From: Streptomyces sp. LUP47B
GTDB lineage: Bacteria > Actinomycetota > Actinomycetes > Streptomycetales > Streptomycetaceae
DNA length: 64,000 nt
NCBI RefSeq assembly: GCF_001746295.1
Contig: NZ_MJAH01000005.1
Coordinates: 117,723-181,722, forward strand
Direction: 5' to 3'
The translations under genes and the position numbers were made by a program. Shown piece by piece: positions 1 through 8,063 of the stretch. The notes beneath the pieces were generated by a model. It had not been told where the DNA came from and searched no databases. It saw only the letters and a program-made list of their open reading frames with translations. Numbering within the stretch: position 1 is the stretch's first letter; each line of letters opens with the position of its first letter.

Positions 1-652
1 GGGGCGGCGGCACACTCGACTCGACGAGCAAGGTCAGTCCGCCGGGGCAGCGCGAGCCGTCCGCCGACAGCTCGACCGTGCCGGTGCGGCCGGCGTCCAG
101 AAGGGCGCGGGCCTCGCCGGCCGCGGTACGGTCCAGCTCCGCCTGCCCGCCCAGTCCGCCTTCGTGCGTGCCTCCCCCGAACTCCGCCCGGGATGACCCC
201 CGCCTCACCTCGCCGGGCCGCACGAGCAGTGCCGTGCCGAGGAGTTCGGCGGGTCCGCGTACGACGCGGGCGACGGCTGCCGGCTCGTCCCGGGCGGCGG
301 CCGACAGGGCCGACCGGAGCACCGGCCGCGCGGGCGCGTCCGTGCCGACCGGGGTGACCATGACGTCGATGATCCCGCCGCAGGTCAGCCCGACCGCGAA
401 GGCGTCCTCGTCGCTGTAGCCGAACCGTTCGACGACCGTCTCGCCGTCCTGGAGCGCCTGGACGCACAGGTCGTACACCGCTCCCTCCACGCAGCCGCCG
501 GAGACCGAGCCGATGACCGTGCCCTCGCTGTCGACGGCGAGGGCGGCGCCCGGTCCGCGCGGGGCGCTGCCGCCGACGGCCACGACGGTGGCGACGGCGA
601 ACGCGCGCCCCTCCTCCATCCAGCGGTGCAGCTCCGCGGCGAGGTCAAGCAT
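1..652 (-). CDS. XdhC/CoxI family molybdoenzyme maturation factor (3' end cut by window)
   Basis: The product matches the XdhC/CoxI family, which binds or sulfurates the molybdenum cofactor and inserts it into xanthine dehydrogenase-type enzymes. Visible features are an N-terminal stretch reading LHRWMEEGRAFAVATVV, followed by the family hallmark GSVSGGCVEGAV around residues 45-60 (its Cys is thought to bind cofactor) and YSDEDAFAVGLTCGG around residues 95-115. The ATG at 652 overlaps the stop of the upstream molybdenum subunit (ATGCTTGA), so translation is coupled and this is the last gene of the operon. About 217 codons are present and the C-terminal end lies outside the window. The identification is firm for the family; that it serves the adjacent enzyme is inferred from the operon. 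Confidence 0.85.
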   Translation of the reverse strand, partial: MLDLAAELHRWMEEGRAFAVATVVAVGGSAPRGPGAALAVDSEGTVIGSVSGGCVEGAVYDLCVQALQDGETVVERFGYSDEDAFAVGLTCGGIIDVMVTPVGTDAPARPVLRSALSAAARDEPAAVARVVRGPAELLGTALLVRPGEVRRGSSRAEFGGGTHEGGLGGQAELDRTAAGEARALLDAGRTGTVELSADGSRCPGGLTLLVESSVPPP

Positions 653-2762
653 GGCCGCCTGCCGTCAGGACGCGGTCGGGGCGGATCGGCAGGTCCCGGT
701 GGCGTACGCCGGTCGCGTGCCAGACCGCGTTGGCGATGGCCGCGGCGGCGCCCACGATGCCGATCTCGCCGATGCCCTTGATGCCGACCGGGTCGTCGGG
801 GTCCGGGTCGTCGATCCAGTCCGCCTCGATGGCCGGGACGTCGGCGTGGGCGGCGACGTGATAGCCGGCGAGATCGGCGCCGTAGTGGCCGCCGGAGGCC
901 CGGTCGCGGACGGCTTCCTCGTGCAGGGCCATGGAGATGCCCCAGGTCATGCCGCCGACGAACTGGTTGCGGGCGGTGAGCGGGTTGACGATCCGGCCGG
1001 CCGCGAAGATGCCGAGCATCCGGCGCACCCGGACCTCGCCGGTGGCGGGGTCGACGGCGACCTCGGCGAACTGGGCGCCGAAGGAATGCCGTTCCTTCTG
1101 CGCGAGTGCGCCGATGGCCTCCGTGGTGTCGGACCGTACGGTGATCCCCTCCGGCGGGATGTCGGCGCCGAGGGCGAGCCGCTCCCGCAGCTCCTCCGCG
1201 GCGGCCATGACAGCCCAGGCCCAGGAGCGGGTGCCCATGGAGCCGCCGGCGATGAACGCGGGGCCGAGGTCGCTGTCGCCGATGCGCACCCGGACGTTTT
1301 CCGTCGCGGTCCGAAGGGCGTCGGCGGCGACCAGGGTGAGCGCGGTCCGCGCGCCGGTGCCGATGTCGGCGGCGTTGACCCCCACGGTGAAGGTGCCGTC
1401 CGCCTGAGCCGTCACGGCCGCGGTGGACGGGCCGGCGCCCGCCGGGAAGGACGCGGCCGCCGTGCCGGTGCCGAGCAGCCAGCGTCCCTCGCGGCGCAGG
1501 CCGGGGCGCGGGTCACGGTCGGCCCAGCCGAACCTGCTGGCGCCCTCCCGGAAACAGGCGATCAGGTTGCGGCCGCTGAACGGCAGCCCGGACACCGGGC
1601 CCGTCTCGGGGTCGTTGCGGACGCGCAGTTCGATCGGGTCGAGGCCGCACTTCTCGGCGAGTTCGTCCATCGCCGACTCCAGCGCGAACGACCCCGGTGC
1701 CTCGCCCGGCGCGCGCATGAAGGTCGGGGTCGGCACGTCGAGTCGTACAAGGCGGTTGGCGGTGTGGTGGGCGTCGGCGCCGTACATGGTCCGGGCCGGG
1801 CCGGCGGCCGTCTCGATGAACTCGTGCACGGTGGAGGTGGCGCTCAGGGAACGGTGCTCCAGCGCGCGCAGCCGGCCGTCGGCGTCCGCGCCGAGCCGCA
1901 GGCGCTGCCGGGTGGGACTGCGGTAGCCGGTGAGGGAGAACATCTGACGGCGGGTCATGACCACGCGGACCGGGCGCTGCAGTTCGGTCGCGGCCATGAC
2001 GGCGGCCACCTGGTGGGCGCGGATGCCCTTGCTGCCGAAGCCGCCGCCGACGTGTTCGGAGCGCACCCGGACGGCGGACGGGTCGAGCGAGAACATCTGT
2101 GCGAGTTCGCTCGCGACCCAGAAGGTGCCCTGGTTCGAGTCGACGACTTCGAGCCGGCCGCCGTCCCAGCGGGCGGTGGCCGCGTGCGGCTCCATCATGC
2201 CGTGGTGCTCTTCCGGGGTGGTGTACTCGACGTCCACGACCACCGCGGACGCGGCGAGTTCGGCCTCCAGGTCGCCCTTCTCGATCACCGCCGGCCCATG
2301 GAAGTCCACCGGGTACGCGTCGGGGTGCTCGCCGGCGAAGTCGACGTCGTGCGGTTCCTGTTCGTAGTGCACGACCAGCGCCTCGGCGGCCTCCCGGGCC
2401 TGTTCGGCGGTCTCGGCGACGACCAGCGCCACCGGCCAGCCCGCGTGCGGCACCCGGTCGTGCTGGAAGACGGTCACGGTCGGGTCCGGGACGCCCAGCA
2501 GACCGACGTACCCGGTCTCGACCCGCGGGGCGTTGCCGTGGTGCAGGACGGCGACCACGCCGGGCATGGCGAGGACGTCGGCGGTGTCGACGGAGCGGAT
2601 GCGGCCACGGGCGACCGTGGACAGCACCAGCCAGCCGTGCGCGAGGTCGGCGAACGGGATCTCGCCGGCGTAGCGGGCGGCTCCGGTGACCTTGTCGCGG
2701 CCCTCCACGCGGGTGTGCGCGGTGCCGACGGCGTTGGTGCGTGCCGTGGGGGCGGTGGTCAT
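645..2762 (-). CDS. Xanthine dehydrogenase/aldehyde oxidase family, molybdopterin-binding catalytic subunit (YagR/PaoC-like)
   Basis: This 705-residue protein is the large molybdenum-cofactor subunit of a heterotrimeric hydroxylase. The N-terminal hammerhead domain (about residues 15-130, GRDKVTGAARYAGEI) precedes the cofactor domains. These contain the glycine-rich HVGGGFGSKG loop near residue 240, MRAPGEAPG near 365, and the C-terminal GIGEIG, whose Glu (about residue 666) corresponds to the catalytic base of the family. The substrate cannot be read from sequence; family members oxidise aldehydes, purines or N-heterocycles. The ATG at 2762 overlaps the stop of the FAD subunit gene (ATGA). 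The reading frame stays open far upstream, but that part is antisense-like noise over the FAD gene. PaoABC-type aldehyde oxidoreductase is preferred because of the gene order and the FAD subunit. Confidence 0.88.
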   Translation of the reverse strand: MTTAPTARTNAVGTAHTRVEGRDKVTGAARYAGEIPFADLAHGWLVLSTVARGRIRSVDTADVLAMPGVVAVLHHGNAPRVETGYVGLLGVPDPTVTVFQHDRVPHAGWPVALVVAETAEQAREAAEALVVHYEQEPHDVDFAGEHPDAYPVDFHGPAVIEKGDLEAELAASAVVVDVEYTTPEEHHGMMEPHAATARWDGGRLEVVDSNQGTFWVASELAQMFSLDPSAVRVRSEHVGGGFGSKGIRAHQVAAVMAATELQRPVRVVMTRRQMFSLTGYRSPTRQRLRLGADADGRLRALEHRSLSATSTVHEFIETAAGPARTMYGADAHHTANRLVRLDVPTPTFMRAPGEAPGSFALESAMDELAEKCGLDPIELRVRNDPETGPVSGLPFSGRNLIACFREGASRFGWADRDPRPGLRREGRWLLGTGTAAASFPAGAGPSTAAVTAQADGTFTVGVNAADIGTGARTALTLVAADALRTATENVRVRIGDSDLGPAFIAGGSMGTRSWAWAVMAAAEELRERLALGADIPPEGITVRSDTTEAIGALAQKERHSFGAQFAEVAVDPATGEVRVRRMLGIFAAGRIVNPLTARNQFVGGMTWGISMALHEEAVRDRASGGHYGADLAGYHVAAHADVPAIEADWIDDPDPDDPVGIKGIGEIGIVGAAAAIANAVWHATGVRHRDLPIRPDRVLTAGGHA

Positions 2763-3751
2763 CGGGCGGCCTCCTCGGCCAGTTCGGCCAGCACGGCCAC
2801 GACGAGGTTGCGCATGAGGGTCACCTTGTATGCGTTGCGCGGCAGCGGCTTCGACGCCGCGAGTTCGGCGTCCGCGGCGGCCGCGAAGGTCTCGGCGTCG
2901 GCGGGCGCCCCGGTCAGGACGCGCTCGGCCGCCGTTGCCCGCCACGGCCGGGACGCGACCGCCCCGAAGGCGAGGCGCACCTCGCGGACGACGCCGTCCT
3001 GGACGTCGAGCGCGGCGGCGATCGAGCCGATGGCGAAGGCGTACGAGGCACGCTCGCGCACCTTGCGGTAGCGGGAGCGGGCGGCCACCGGAGCGGGCGG
3101 CAGCGTGACGCCGGTGATCAGCGCGCCCGGCGGCAGCGCGGTCTCCCGGTGGGGGGTGTCGCCGACCGGCAGGTAGAAGTCGGCGAGCGCCAACTCGCCG
3201 GACCCGTCGGCGGTTTCGTACGAGACAACCGCGTCGAAGGCGGTCAGCGCGACGCCCATGTCCGAGGGGTGGGTGGCCACGCAGTGCTCGGAGGCGCCCA
3301 GAATGGCGTGGTTGTGGTGCTCGCCCTCGATCGCGGGACAACCGCTGCCGGGCACACGCTTGTTGCAGGGCTTGGTCACGTCGGCGAAGTAGCCGCAGCG
3401 GGTGCGCTGGAGCAGATTGCCGCCGACGGTGGCCATGTTGCGCAGCTGACCGGAGGCGCCGGCCAGGACCGCCTGGGCCAACGCCGGGTAACGTCGGCGG
3501 ACTTCGGGGTGGGCGGCGAGGTCGCTGTTGGTGACGGTGGCGCCGATGCGCAGGCCGCCGTCCGCCGTCGGCTCTATGCCGTCCAGCGGCAGTTCGCGGA
3601 CGTCGACCAGGCGGGTGGGCCGCTCGACGCCGGTCTTCATCAGATCGACGAGGTTGGTACCGCCGCCGAGGTAACGGGCGTCGGGGTCGGCGTCCAGCAG
3701 GGCCAGGGCCCCGGAGACGTCGAGGGCCCGGTCGTAGACGAACTCCCTCAC
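2759..3751 (-). CDS. FAD-binding subunit of molybdenum hydroxylase with extra iron-sulfur motif (YagS/PaoB-like)
   Basis: This 330-residue protein carries the CO dehydrogenase flavoprotein fold. The FAD-binding loop YLGGGTNLVDLMK lies near residues 28-40 and the second motif NMATVGGNLLQRTRC near residues 105-120. Between the FAD and C-terminal domains is a Cys-rich insert (CGYF, PCNKR, GSGCPA, then ASEHCVATHPSDM). In E. coli PaoB/YagS this insert holds an additional [4Fe-4S] cluster, which places the complex in the YagTSR/PaoABC aldehyde oxidoreductase branch rather than classical xanthine dehydrogenase. The chosen GTG at 3751 overlaps the stop of the preceding gene (GTGA) and begins at the conserved REFVYDRA. 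Earlier in-frame starts would only add low-complexity sequence. Confidence 0.85.
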   Translation of the reverse strand: MREFVYDRALDVSGALALLDADPDARYLGGGTNLVDLMKTGVERPTRLVDVRELPLDGIEPTADGGLRIGATVTNSDLAAHPEVRRRYPALAQAVLAGASGQLRNMATVGGNLLQRTRCGYFADVTKPCNKRVPGSGCPAIEGEHHNHAILGASEHCVATHPSDMGVALTAFDAVVSYETADGSGELALADFYLPVGDTPHRETALPPGALITGVTLPPAPVAARSRYRKVRERASYAFAIGSIAAALDVQDGVVREVRLAFGAVASRPWRATAAERVLTGAPADAETFAAAADAELAASKPLPRNAYKVTLMRNLVVAVLAELAEEAAR

Positions 3752-4305
3752 GCTGCGGCCTCCTCGGATTTCGCTTCCGCTGCCCGGGCCACGGCCTGGA
3801 CGATCGACACGTACGCGCCGCAGCGGCACAGGTTCCCGCTCATCCGTTCCCGGATCTCCTCGGCACTCAGGGGTGGTGGTCCTGCCTCGGGGCGGACGTC
3901 ATCGGTGACGGCGCTCGGCCAGCCGGCCGCGTGTTCCTCGATCACCGCGATCGCCGAACAGATCTGGCCGGGGGTGCAGTAGCCGCACTGGTAGCCGTCC
4001 AGATCGAGGAACGCCTGCTGCACCGGGTGCAGTCGGTCGCCCTCCGCCATGCCCTCGATCGTGGTGATCTCGCGTCCTTCGGCGGCCACGGCGAGCTGCA
4101 GACAGGACACCGACCGGCGCCCGTCGAGCAGTACGGTGCAGGCGCCGCACTGCCCCTGGTCGCAGCCCTTCTTGGTGCCGGTCAGGTCGAGGCGCTCGCG
4201 CAGGGCGTCGAGCAGGGTGGTGCGGTGGTCGACGGGCAGGGTGTGCTTCTCGCCGTTGATGTTCAGGGTGATGTCACTGGACGTCGACGAGGGGGCTGGG
4301 GCCAT
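3748..4305 (-). CDS. [2Fe-2S] iron-sulfur subunit of molybdenum hydroxylase (YagT/PaoA-like)
   Basis: This 185-residue electron-transfer subunit has a plant-type ferredoxin domain with Cys48, Cys53, Cys56 and Cys68 (GCDQGQCGACTV then VSCLQL). The helical second domain has Cys107 and Cys110 (QCGYCTPGQ) and a C-terminal NLCRCGAY. Together these bind the two [2Fe-2S] clusters that pass electrons from the molybdenum site to FAD. The ATG at 4305 is preceded by GAAGG at 6 nt spacing, so it is preferred over an in-frame start 30 nt upstream. E. coli PaoA carries a Tat signal; none is visible here, so this complex should be cytoplasmic. It is the first gene of the operon and its promoter region faces the divergent TetR gene. 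Confidence 0.88.
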   Translation of the reverse strand: MAPAPSSTSSDITLNINGEKHTLPVDHRTTLLDALRERLDLTGTKKGCDQGQCGACTVLLDGRRSVSCLQLAVAAEGREITTIEGMAEGDRLHPVQQAFLDLDGYQCGYCTPGQICSAIAVIEEHAAGWPSAVTDDVRPEAGPPPLSAEEIRERMSGNLCRCGAYVSIVQAVARAAEAKSEEAAA

Positions 4306-4320
4306 GTTCAGCCTTCTTTC

Positions 4321-4337
4321 ACGTGTCCCGGACACGT
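4321..4337. promoter_or_regulatory. Perfect 17-bp palindrome in the hydroxylase operon leader
   Basis: ACGTGTCCCGGACACGT is an inverted repeat of 8-bp arms around one central base. It sits 16 bp upstream of the iron-sulfur subunit start. It holds the same TGTCC and GGACA elements as the two operators further upstream, but in inverted order. It could be a third regulator site or part of the leader. Confidence 0.4.
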
Positions 4338-4370
4338 CGGGGCGTCAGTCCGACGCTAGAGTGAGCTCAA

Positions 4371-4418
4371 GCGGACAGCTGTCCGCTACCGGTCCTGAAC
4401 GTAGTGGACAACTGTCCG
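4371..4418. promoter_or_regulatory. Two TetR-type operators, GGACA-N2-TGTCC, 33 bp apart
   Basis: Site 1 (4371-4386) is the perfect 16-bp palindrome GCGGACAGCTGTCCGC. Site 2 (4406-4417) is GGACAACTGTCC, sharing the GGACA-N2-TGTCC core. The centres are 33 bp apart, about three helical turns, so both face the same side of the DNA. They lie between the divergent hydroxylase operon and the TetR gene, which makes the TetR product the obvious ligand-responsive repressor of both. The sites are seen directly; the identity of the binder is inferred. Confidence 0.7.
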
Positions 4419-4462
4419 GTTCTCAAGGACCGCTTTCGGACACGAGTCGGCGAGGAGGACGA

Positions 4463-5074
4463 GTGCGGCAGAAGAACGACCCGCGCCTGCGCTCGGACGC
4501 GCAACGCAACCGCGAACGCATCCTGGAAGTGGCCCTCGCCGAGCTGTCCCGGGCCGCCGACACCCCGCTGAGCGCGATCGCCAAGAAGGCGGGCGTCGGC
4601 CAGGGCACGTTCTACCGGAACTTCCCCAACCGCGAGACGCTCGTGCTCGAGCTCTACCGCCACGGCGTACAGCAGATCGCCGACACCGCGTCCGTGCTGC
4701 TGGAGACCATGGAACCTGACCGCGCGCTGCGGGCGTGGATGGACCACCTCGCCCGGTTCGCGATGGCCAAGGCCGGCTTGGCGGAGGCGATCCGTCAGGC
4801 CCTGAGCACCTCGTCCGGGAAGGTGGCGAAGCCGGGTCACACCCCGGTGACCGACGCGGCCGACCTCCTGCTCCGCGCATGCGAGGAGGCGGGCACGATC
4901 CGTCCCGGCGTCACGCCCGACGACTTCATGCTGGCCATCGCCGGCCTGTGGCAGCTCGCTCCCGACGACAACTGGCAGCCGCAGGCGACCCGTCTGCTGG
5001 ACATCGTCATGGACGGACTGCGCGCGGGGGCGCCCGGAGGCCGGGGCCTGTCCGGCGGATCGGGCCGACCGTAG
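4463..5074 (+). CDS. TetR/AcrR family transcriptional regulator
   Basis: This 203-residue one-component repressor starts at a GTG preceded by GAGGAGGAC. The N-terminal helix-turn-helix covers about residues 15-60: RNRERILEVALAELS, then SAIAKKAGVGQGTFYRNFPNRETLVLELY, the classic TetR recognition helix. The remaining alpha-helical domain would bind an unknown ligand and dimerise (PDDFMLAIAGLWQLAPD near residue 155). It is divergent from the molybdenum hydroxylase operon with paired palindromes in the shared promoter, so it probably controls that operon and itself. The frame is open further upstream, but that part reads as antisense of the hydroxylase gene. Confidence 0.88.
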   Translation: MRQKNDPRLRSDAQRNRERILEVALAELSRAADTPLSAIAKKAGVGQGTFYRNFPNRETLVLELYRHGVQQIADTASVLLETMEPDRALRAWMDHLARFAMAKAGLAEAIRQALSTSSGKVAKPGHTPVTDAADLLLRACEEAGTIRPGVTPDDFMLAIAGLWQLAPDDNWQPQATRLLDIVMDGLRAGAPGGRGLSGGSGRP

Positions 5075-5247
5075 GCAACGGTGCCTCGTCGGCACGGGTG
5101 AGCGGGGGAGAGCCGGCGGTGCGCGATCGCCCTTGGAGGACCGGGGCGTTCCGACGGAATGAGATCTCGCCGCGCAGGGCGGCGCTGCCGCCGTATCCAG
5201 GACGGTCGCAGGTGACCACGGGGAGGGAAGCCTTTCGCCCCGTCGGT

Positions 5248-5916
5248 TCAGTCCACGGCGGGACGGGCGAGGCCGCAGTCGTAGGCGAAGATCACGGCCT
5301 GGATGCGGTCGCGGGCTCCGATCTTGGCCAGGACCCGGCCGACATGCGTCTTGACGGTGGACTCGGACAGCACGAACCGCGCGGCGATCTCCCCGTTGGT
5401 CCAGCCTTTGCCGACGGCCACGAGGATCTCGCGTTCACGGTCGGTCAGCGAGGCGAGCCTCGGGTCCTCGGCGGTATCCGTTCGGTGGGAGGGGACGTAC
5501 TGGGCGAACTCCTCAAGGAGGCGGCGGGTGAGAGCGGGCGCGATCACGGCGTCGCCGACGGCGACCGCACGGATCCCGGCAAGGAGCTCCTCGGGGCGTG
5601 CGTCCTTGAGGAGGAACCCGCTCGCGCCGGCCCGCAGGGCGGCGTGCACGTACTCGTCGAGGTCGAAGGTGGTGAGCACGAGGACGTGTGAGCGGCCGCC
5701 CGCGGCGACGATGCGGCGGGTGGCCTCGATGCCGTCCATGCCGGGCATGCGGACGTCCATCAGGACGACGTCCGGTCGCAGTTCCGCCGTCTTGCGGACC
5801 GCTTCGGCGCCGTGGGCCGCCTCACCGACGACCTCGGTCTCGGGGACGGAGTCCAGGAGCAGGTGGAAGCCGTAGCGTTGCAGCGGCTGGTCGTCCACGA
5901 TGAGCACGGTGGTCAT
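5248..5916 (-). CDS. NarL/FixJ family response regulator
   Basis: This 222-residue two-component regulator has a receiver domain (about 1-120) with all expected residues: acidic pair D8/D9 in LIVDDQ, phospho-acceptor D54 in VVLMDVRMPGMDG, TT at 82-83 and K104 in GFLLKDA. The C-terminal LuxR-type helix-turn-helix begins LTDREREILVAVGKGWTNGEIA and continues with LSESTVKTHVGRVLAKIG. Its start overlaps the stop of the upstream histidine kinase by 4 nt, so the two form one signalling pair. The operon also encodes an ABC transporter, the usual arrangement for peptide or antibiotic sensing and export in Streptomyces. Confidence 0.92.
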   Translation of the reverse strand: MTTVLIVDDQPLQRYGFHLLLDSVPETEVVGEAAHGAEAVRKTAELRPDVVLMDVRMPGMDGIEATRRIVAAGGRSHVLVLTTFDLDEYVHAALRAGASGFLLKDARPEELLAGIRAVAVGDAVIAPALTRRLLEEFAQYVPSHRTDTAEDPRLASLTDREREILVAVGKGWTNGEIAARFVLSESTVKTHVGRVLAKIGARDRIQAVIFAYDCGLARPAVD

Positions 5917-7205
5917 CGCTCACCGCCGCTTCCCGGCGTGAGGTCGAGGACGGCCTCGACGCTCCATCCTCCGCCGGCCGCCGGTCCCGCGCTGACGGTG
6001 CCGCCGTACAAGGCCGCTCTCTCTCGCATGCCCACCAGGCCATGCCCTTCCTCGTTCGGCGGTCCGGGCGATGCGTCCGGACCCGTGTCCTGGACCCGGA
6101 TGGTCAGCCGACTGTCCTCGACGAGGATCGCCAGGTGCACCCGGGTGTCGGGGGCGGCATGCTTCAGGGTGTTGGTGAGGGCTTCCTGGACTATGCGGTA
6201 CACCGTCAACTGCACCCCGCTGTCCAGGGCGTCGATGCCGCCGGAGGTCCGGTAGAAGACCTCAAGTCCGGCGGCGCGCACCTTGGCGCACAACGCCTCG
6301 ACGTCCGCGGTCCCGGGCTGCGGGCTGAGTTCCGGCCCCGACGGGGGACCGTCCGCCGCCTCGCGGAGCACGCCGAGCACGCGCCTCAGTTCTCCCAGGG
6401 CCTGTCGACCGGTGTCGCCGATGAGCTGCAGGGCCTCCTTGCCTCGTTCGGGTCGGATGTCCGCGGCGTAGGCGCCGGCGTCGGCGAGCGTGATGATGAC
6501 GGACAGGTTGTGGCCGACGATGTCGTGCATCTCGCGGGCGACACGGGTGCGTTCGGTGGCCGTGGCCAGCCTGCTGCGCTGGTCGCGCTCTATCTCCAGC
6601 CGGGCGGCCCGGTCGCGCAGTCCGTCGAGCTGCGCCCGGCGGATCCGAACCATCAGGCCGAGCGCGAGGGCCGCCGTCGCCGTGCTCAGCAGGAAGAACA
6701 GCGCGTCCCACACGGACACGGCCGACGACGCGCGGACCGCGACCAGCACCATGGCGCCCGCCATGACCGCACAGGCCCACGGCAACTTCCGCAGCCGCCC
6801 GTGCAGGGCCAGGCTGTACAGCGCGACGAAGAGGGCGATGTCCGCACGCAGCGCGGCGCCCAGGGACCACTGCAGGACGAACACCGCGGCGATGACGCCG
6901 AACGCCACCTCGGGCGTGCGCCGCCGCCACAGCAGGGGCAGTACCAGTCCGGCCTGCAGGACCAGCATCCCCGCGACGGGCAGGTGGGTGAAGGCCACCC
7001 GGAAACGATGCGGGCTGTCACCGTCGTCCACACCGCCATGGATCAGATCGGGCAGGCAGAACATCAGGAAGACCAGGACCACCACCGAGGTGTCCAGCAC
7101 CCAGGGATGTGTCCGGTCGGCATGCCGCAGCCGCTGGCCGCCCCGGGACAGACGGGCGACCAGCGGTCCCATCCCGCTGAGGTCATCGGTGGTCACGGAC
7201 GTCAC
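5913..7205 (-). CDS. Sensor histidine kinase (HisKA_3 family)
   Basis: This 430-residue membrane kinase has about five or six hydrophobic segments in residues 45-190 (for example TSVVVLVFLMFCLPDLI and VSVWDALFFLLSTATAALALG). The dimerisation/phospho-acceptor helix follows, with ERTRVAREMHDIVGHNLSVI near residue 225; the His in MHD is the phosphorylation site. A HATPase domain at the C-terminal end has GHGLVGMRERAALYGG. It phosphorylates the response regulator whose start overlaps its stop. The GTG at 7205 is the most upstream plausible start, and in-frame alternatives lie a few codons inside. It lies 18 bp downstream of the ABC permease gene. Confidence 0.9.
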   Translation of the reverse strand: MTSVTTDDLSGMGPLVARLSRGGQRLRHADRTHPWVLDTSVVVLVFLMFCLPDLIHGGVDDGDSPHRFRVAFTHLPVAGMLVLQAGLVLPLLWRRRTPEVAFGVIAAVFVLQWSLGAALRADIALFVALYSLALHGRLRKLPWACAVMAGAMVLVAVRASSAVSVWDALFFLLSTATAALALGLMVRIRRAQLDGLRDRAARLEIERDQRSRLATATERTRVAREMHDIVGHNLSVIITLADAGAYAADIRPERGKEALQLIGDTGRQALGELRRVLGVLREAADGPPSGPELSPQPGTADVEALCAKVRAAGLEVFYRTSGGIDALDSGVQLTVYRIVQEALTNTLKHAAPDTRVHLAILVEDSRLTIRVQDTGPDASPGPPNEEGHGLVGMRERAALYGGTVSAGPAAGGGWSVEAVLDLTPGSGGER

Positions 7206-7223
7206 CTGTACATGGTGCGGGCG

Positions 7224-8063
7224 TCAGACGTCACTGCGCACGAGCCGGTAGGCCGCGCCGCCCAGCGCCAGCGCCGTCCAGCACAGGAACACCAGCAGTC
7301 CGGCGCCCGGCGACAGGGTCGTGGAGTCGTGGGTCAGGGCGAACATCGCCTCCCCGGCGTTGGACGGCAGGTAGGGGCTGATGTCGTTCTGCCAGGAGCT
7401 CGGCAGCAGTGAGATCAGTCCGGGGATCAGCATCAGGGCAGCCACCAGGACCGAGATCCCGCCGGCCACCGACCGCAGCAGTGCGCCCAGGGCGGCGCCG
7501 ATCACCCCGACCAGGCCGAGGTAGAGCCCGGCGCCCAGCAGACTCCGCAGGACACCCGCGTGCGAGAAGCTCACGTCCGCCGGCGTACCCGAGACGATGC
7601 CGCTTCCGATCAGGAAGGTGACGAAGGCGCCCAGCGTCCCCACCACCAGCGCGACCAGTCCGAACACGGCCGCCTTGGACCACAGCACGGGCAGTCGGCG
7701 GGGCACCGCGGCGAGCGTCGAGCGGATCATGCCGGTCGAGTACTCCCCCGCCGTGACCAGCACGCCGAGCACACCCAGGGCCAGCTGGGCGAAGTTCGTA
7801 CCGAAGAGGGACAGGCTCACGGTCGTCGAGTCGGCGAAGTCCGAGTCGAGGTTGCCGGAGTCGATCCCCGACTTGTAGCGGCTCGCCGCGATGAGGCCGA
7901 AGGCCACCAGGAACAGCAGGCCCAGGCCCAAGGTGATCCAGGTCGAGCGCAGGGACCACAACTTGGCCCATTCGGAGGCCAGCACGCGCCGTCCGGTCAC
8001 CCGGTAGGCGGGGCGGGCAGGGGTGGTCCGGGGTTCCTCGGCGGTTGCGGTGAGGGTGCTCAT
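7224..8063 (-). CDS. ABC-2 type transporter permease
   Basis: This 279-residue membrane subunit has about six transmembrane helices (TWITLGLGLLFLVAFGLIAA near 40-60, LALGVLGVLVTAGEYSTGMI near 95-115, then several Gly/Leu/Val-rich segments, ending with a C-terminal helix LLVFLCWTALALGGAAY). The start at 8063 overlaps the stop of the ATPase gene (ATGA). The EYSTG motif after the second helix is typical of ABC-2 permeases such as NatB/DrrB. With the ATPase it should form an exporter. The substrate is unknown; self-protection or antimicrobial efflux is a common role when paired with a kinase/regulator. Confidence 0.88.
   Translation of the reverse strand: MSTLTATAEEPRTTPARPAYRVTGRRVLASEWAKLWSLRSTWITLGLGLLFLVAFGLIAASRYKSGIDSGNLDSDFADSTTVSLSLFGTNFAQLALGVLGVLVTAGEYSTGMIRSTLAAVPRRLPVLWSKAAVFGLVALVVGTLGAFVTFLIGSGIVSGTPADVSFSHAGVLRSLLGAGLYLGLVGVIGAALGALLRSVAGGISVLVAALMLIPGLISLLPSSWQNDISPYLPSNAGEAMFALTHDSTTLSPGAGLLVFLCWTALALGGAAYRLVRSDV

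Noticed and set aside
513..3071. An 852-codon open frame on the + strand.
   Set aside because: It is antisense to the molybdenum hydroxylase genes, has biased Gly/Arg/Ala composition and no family motif. It is a GC-driven shadow frame.
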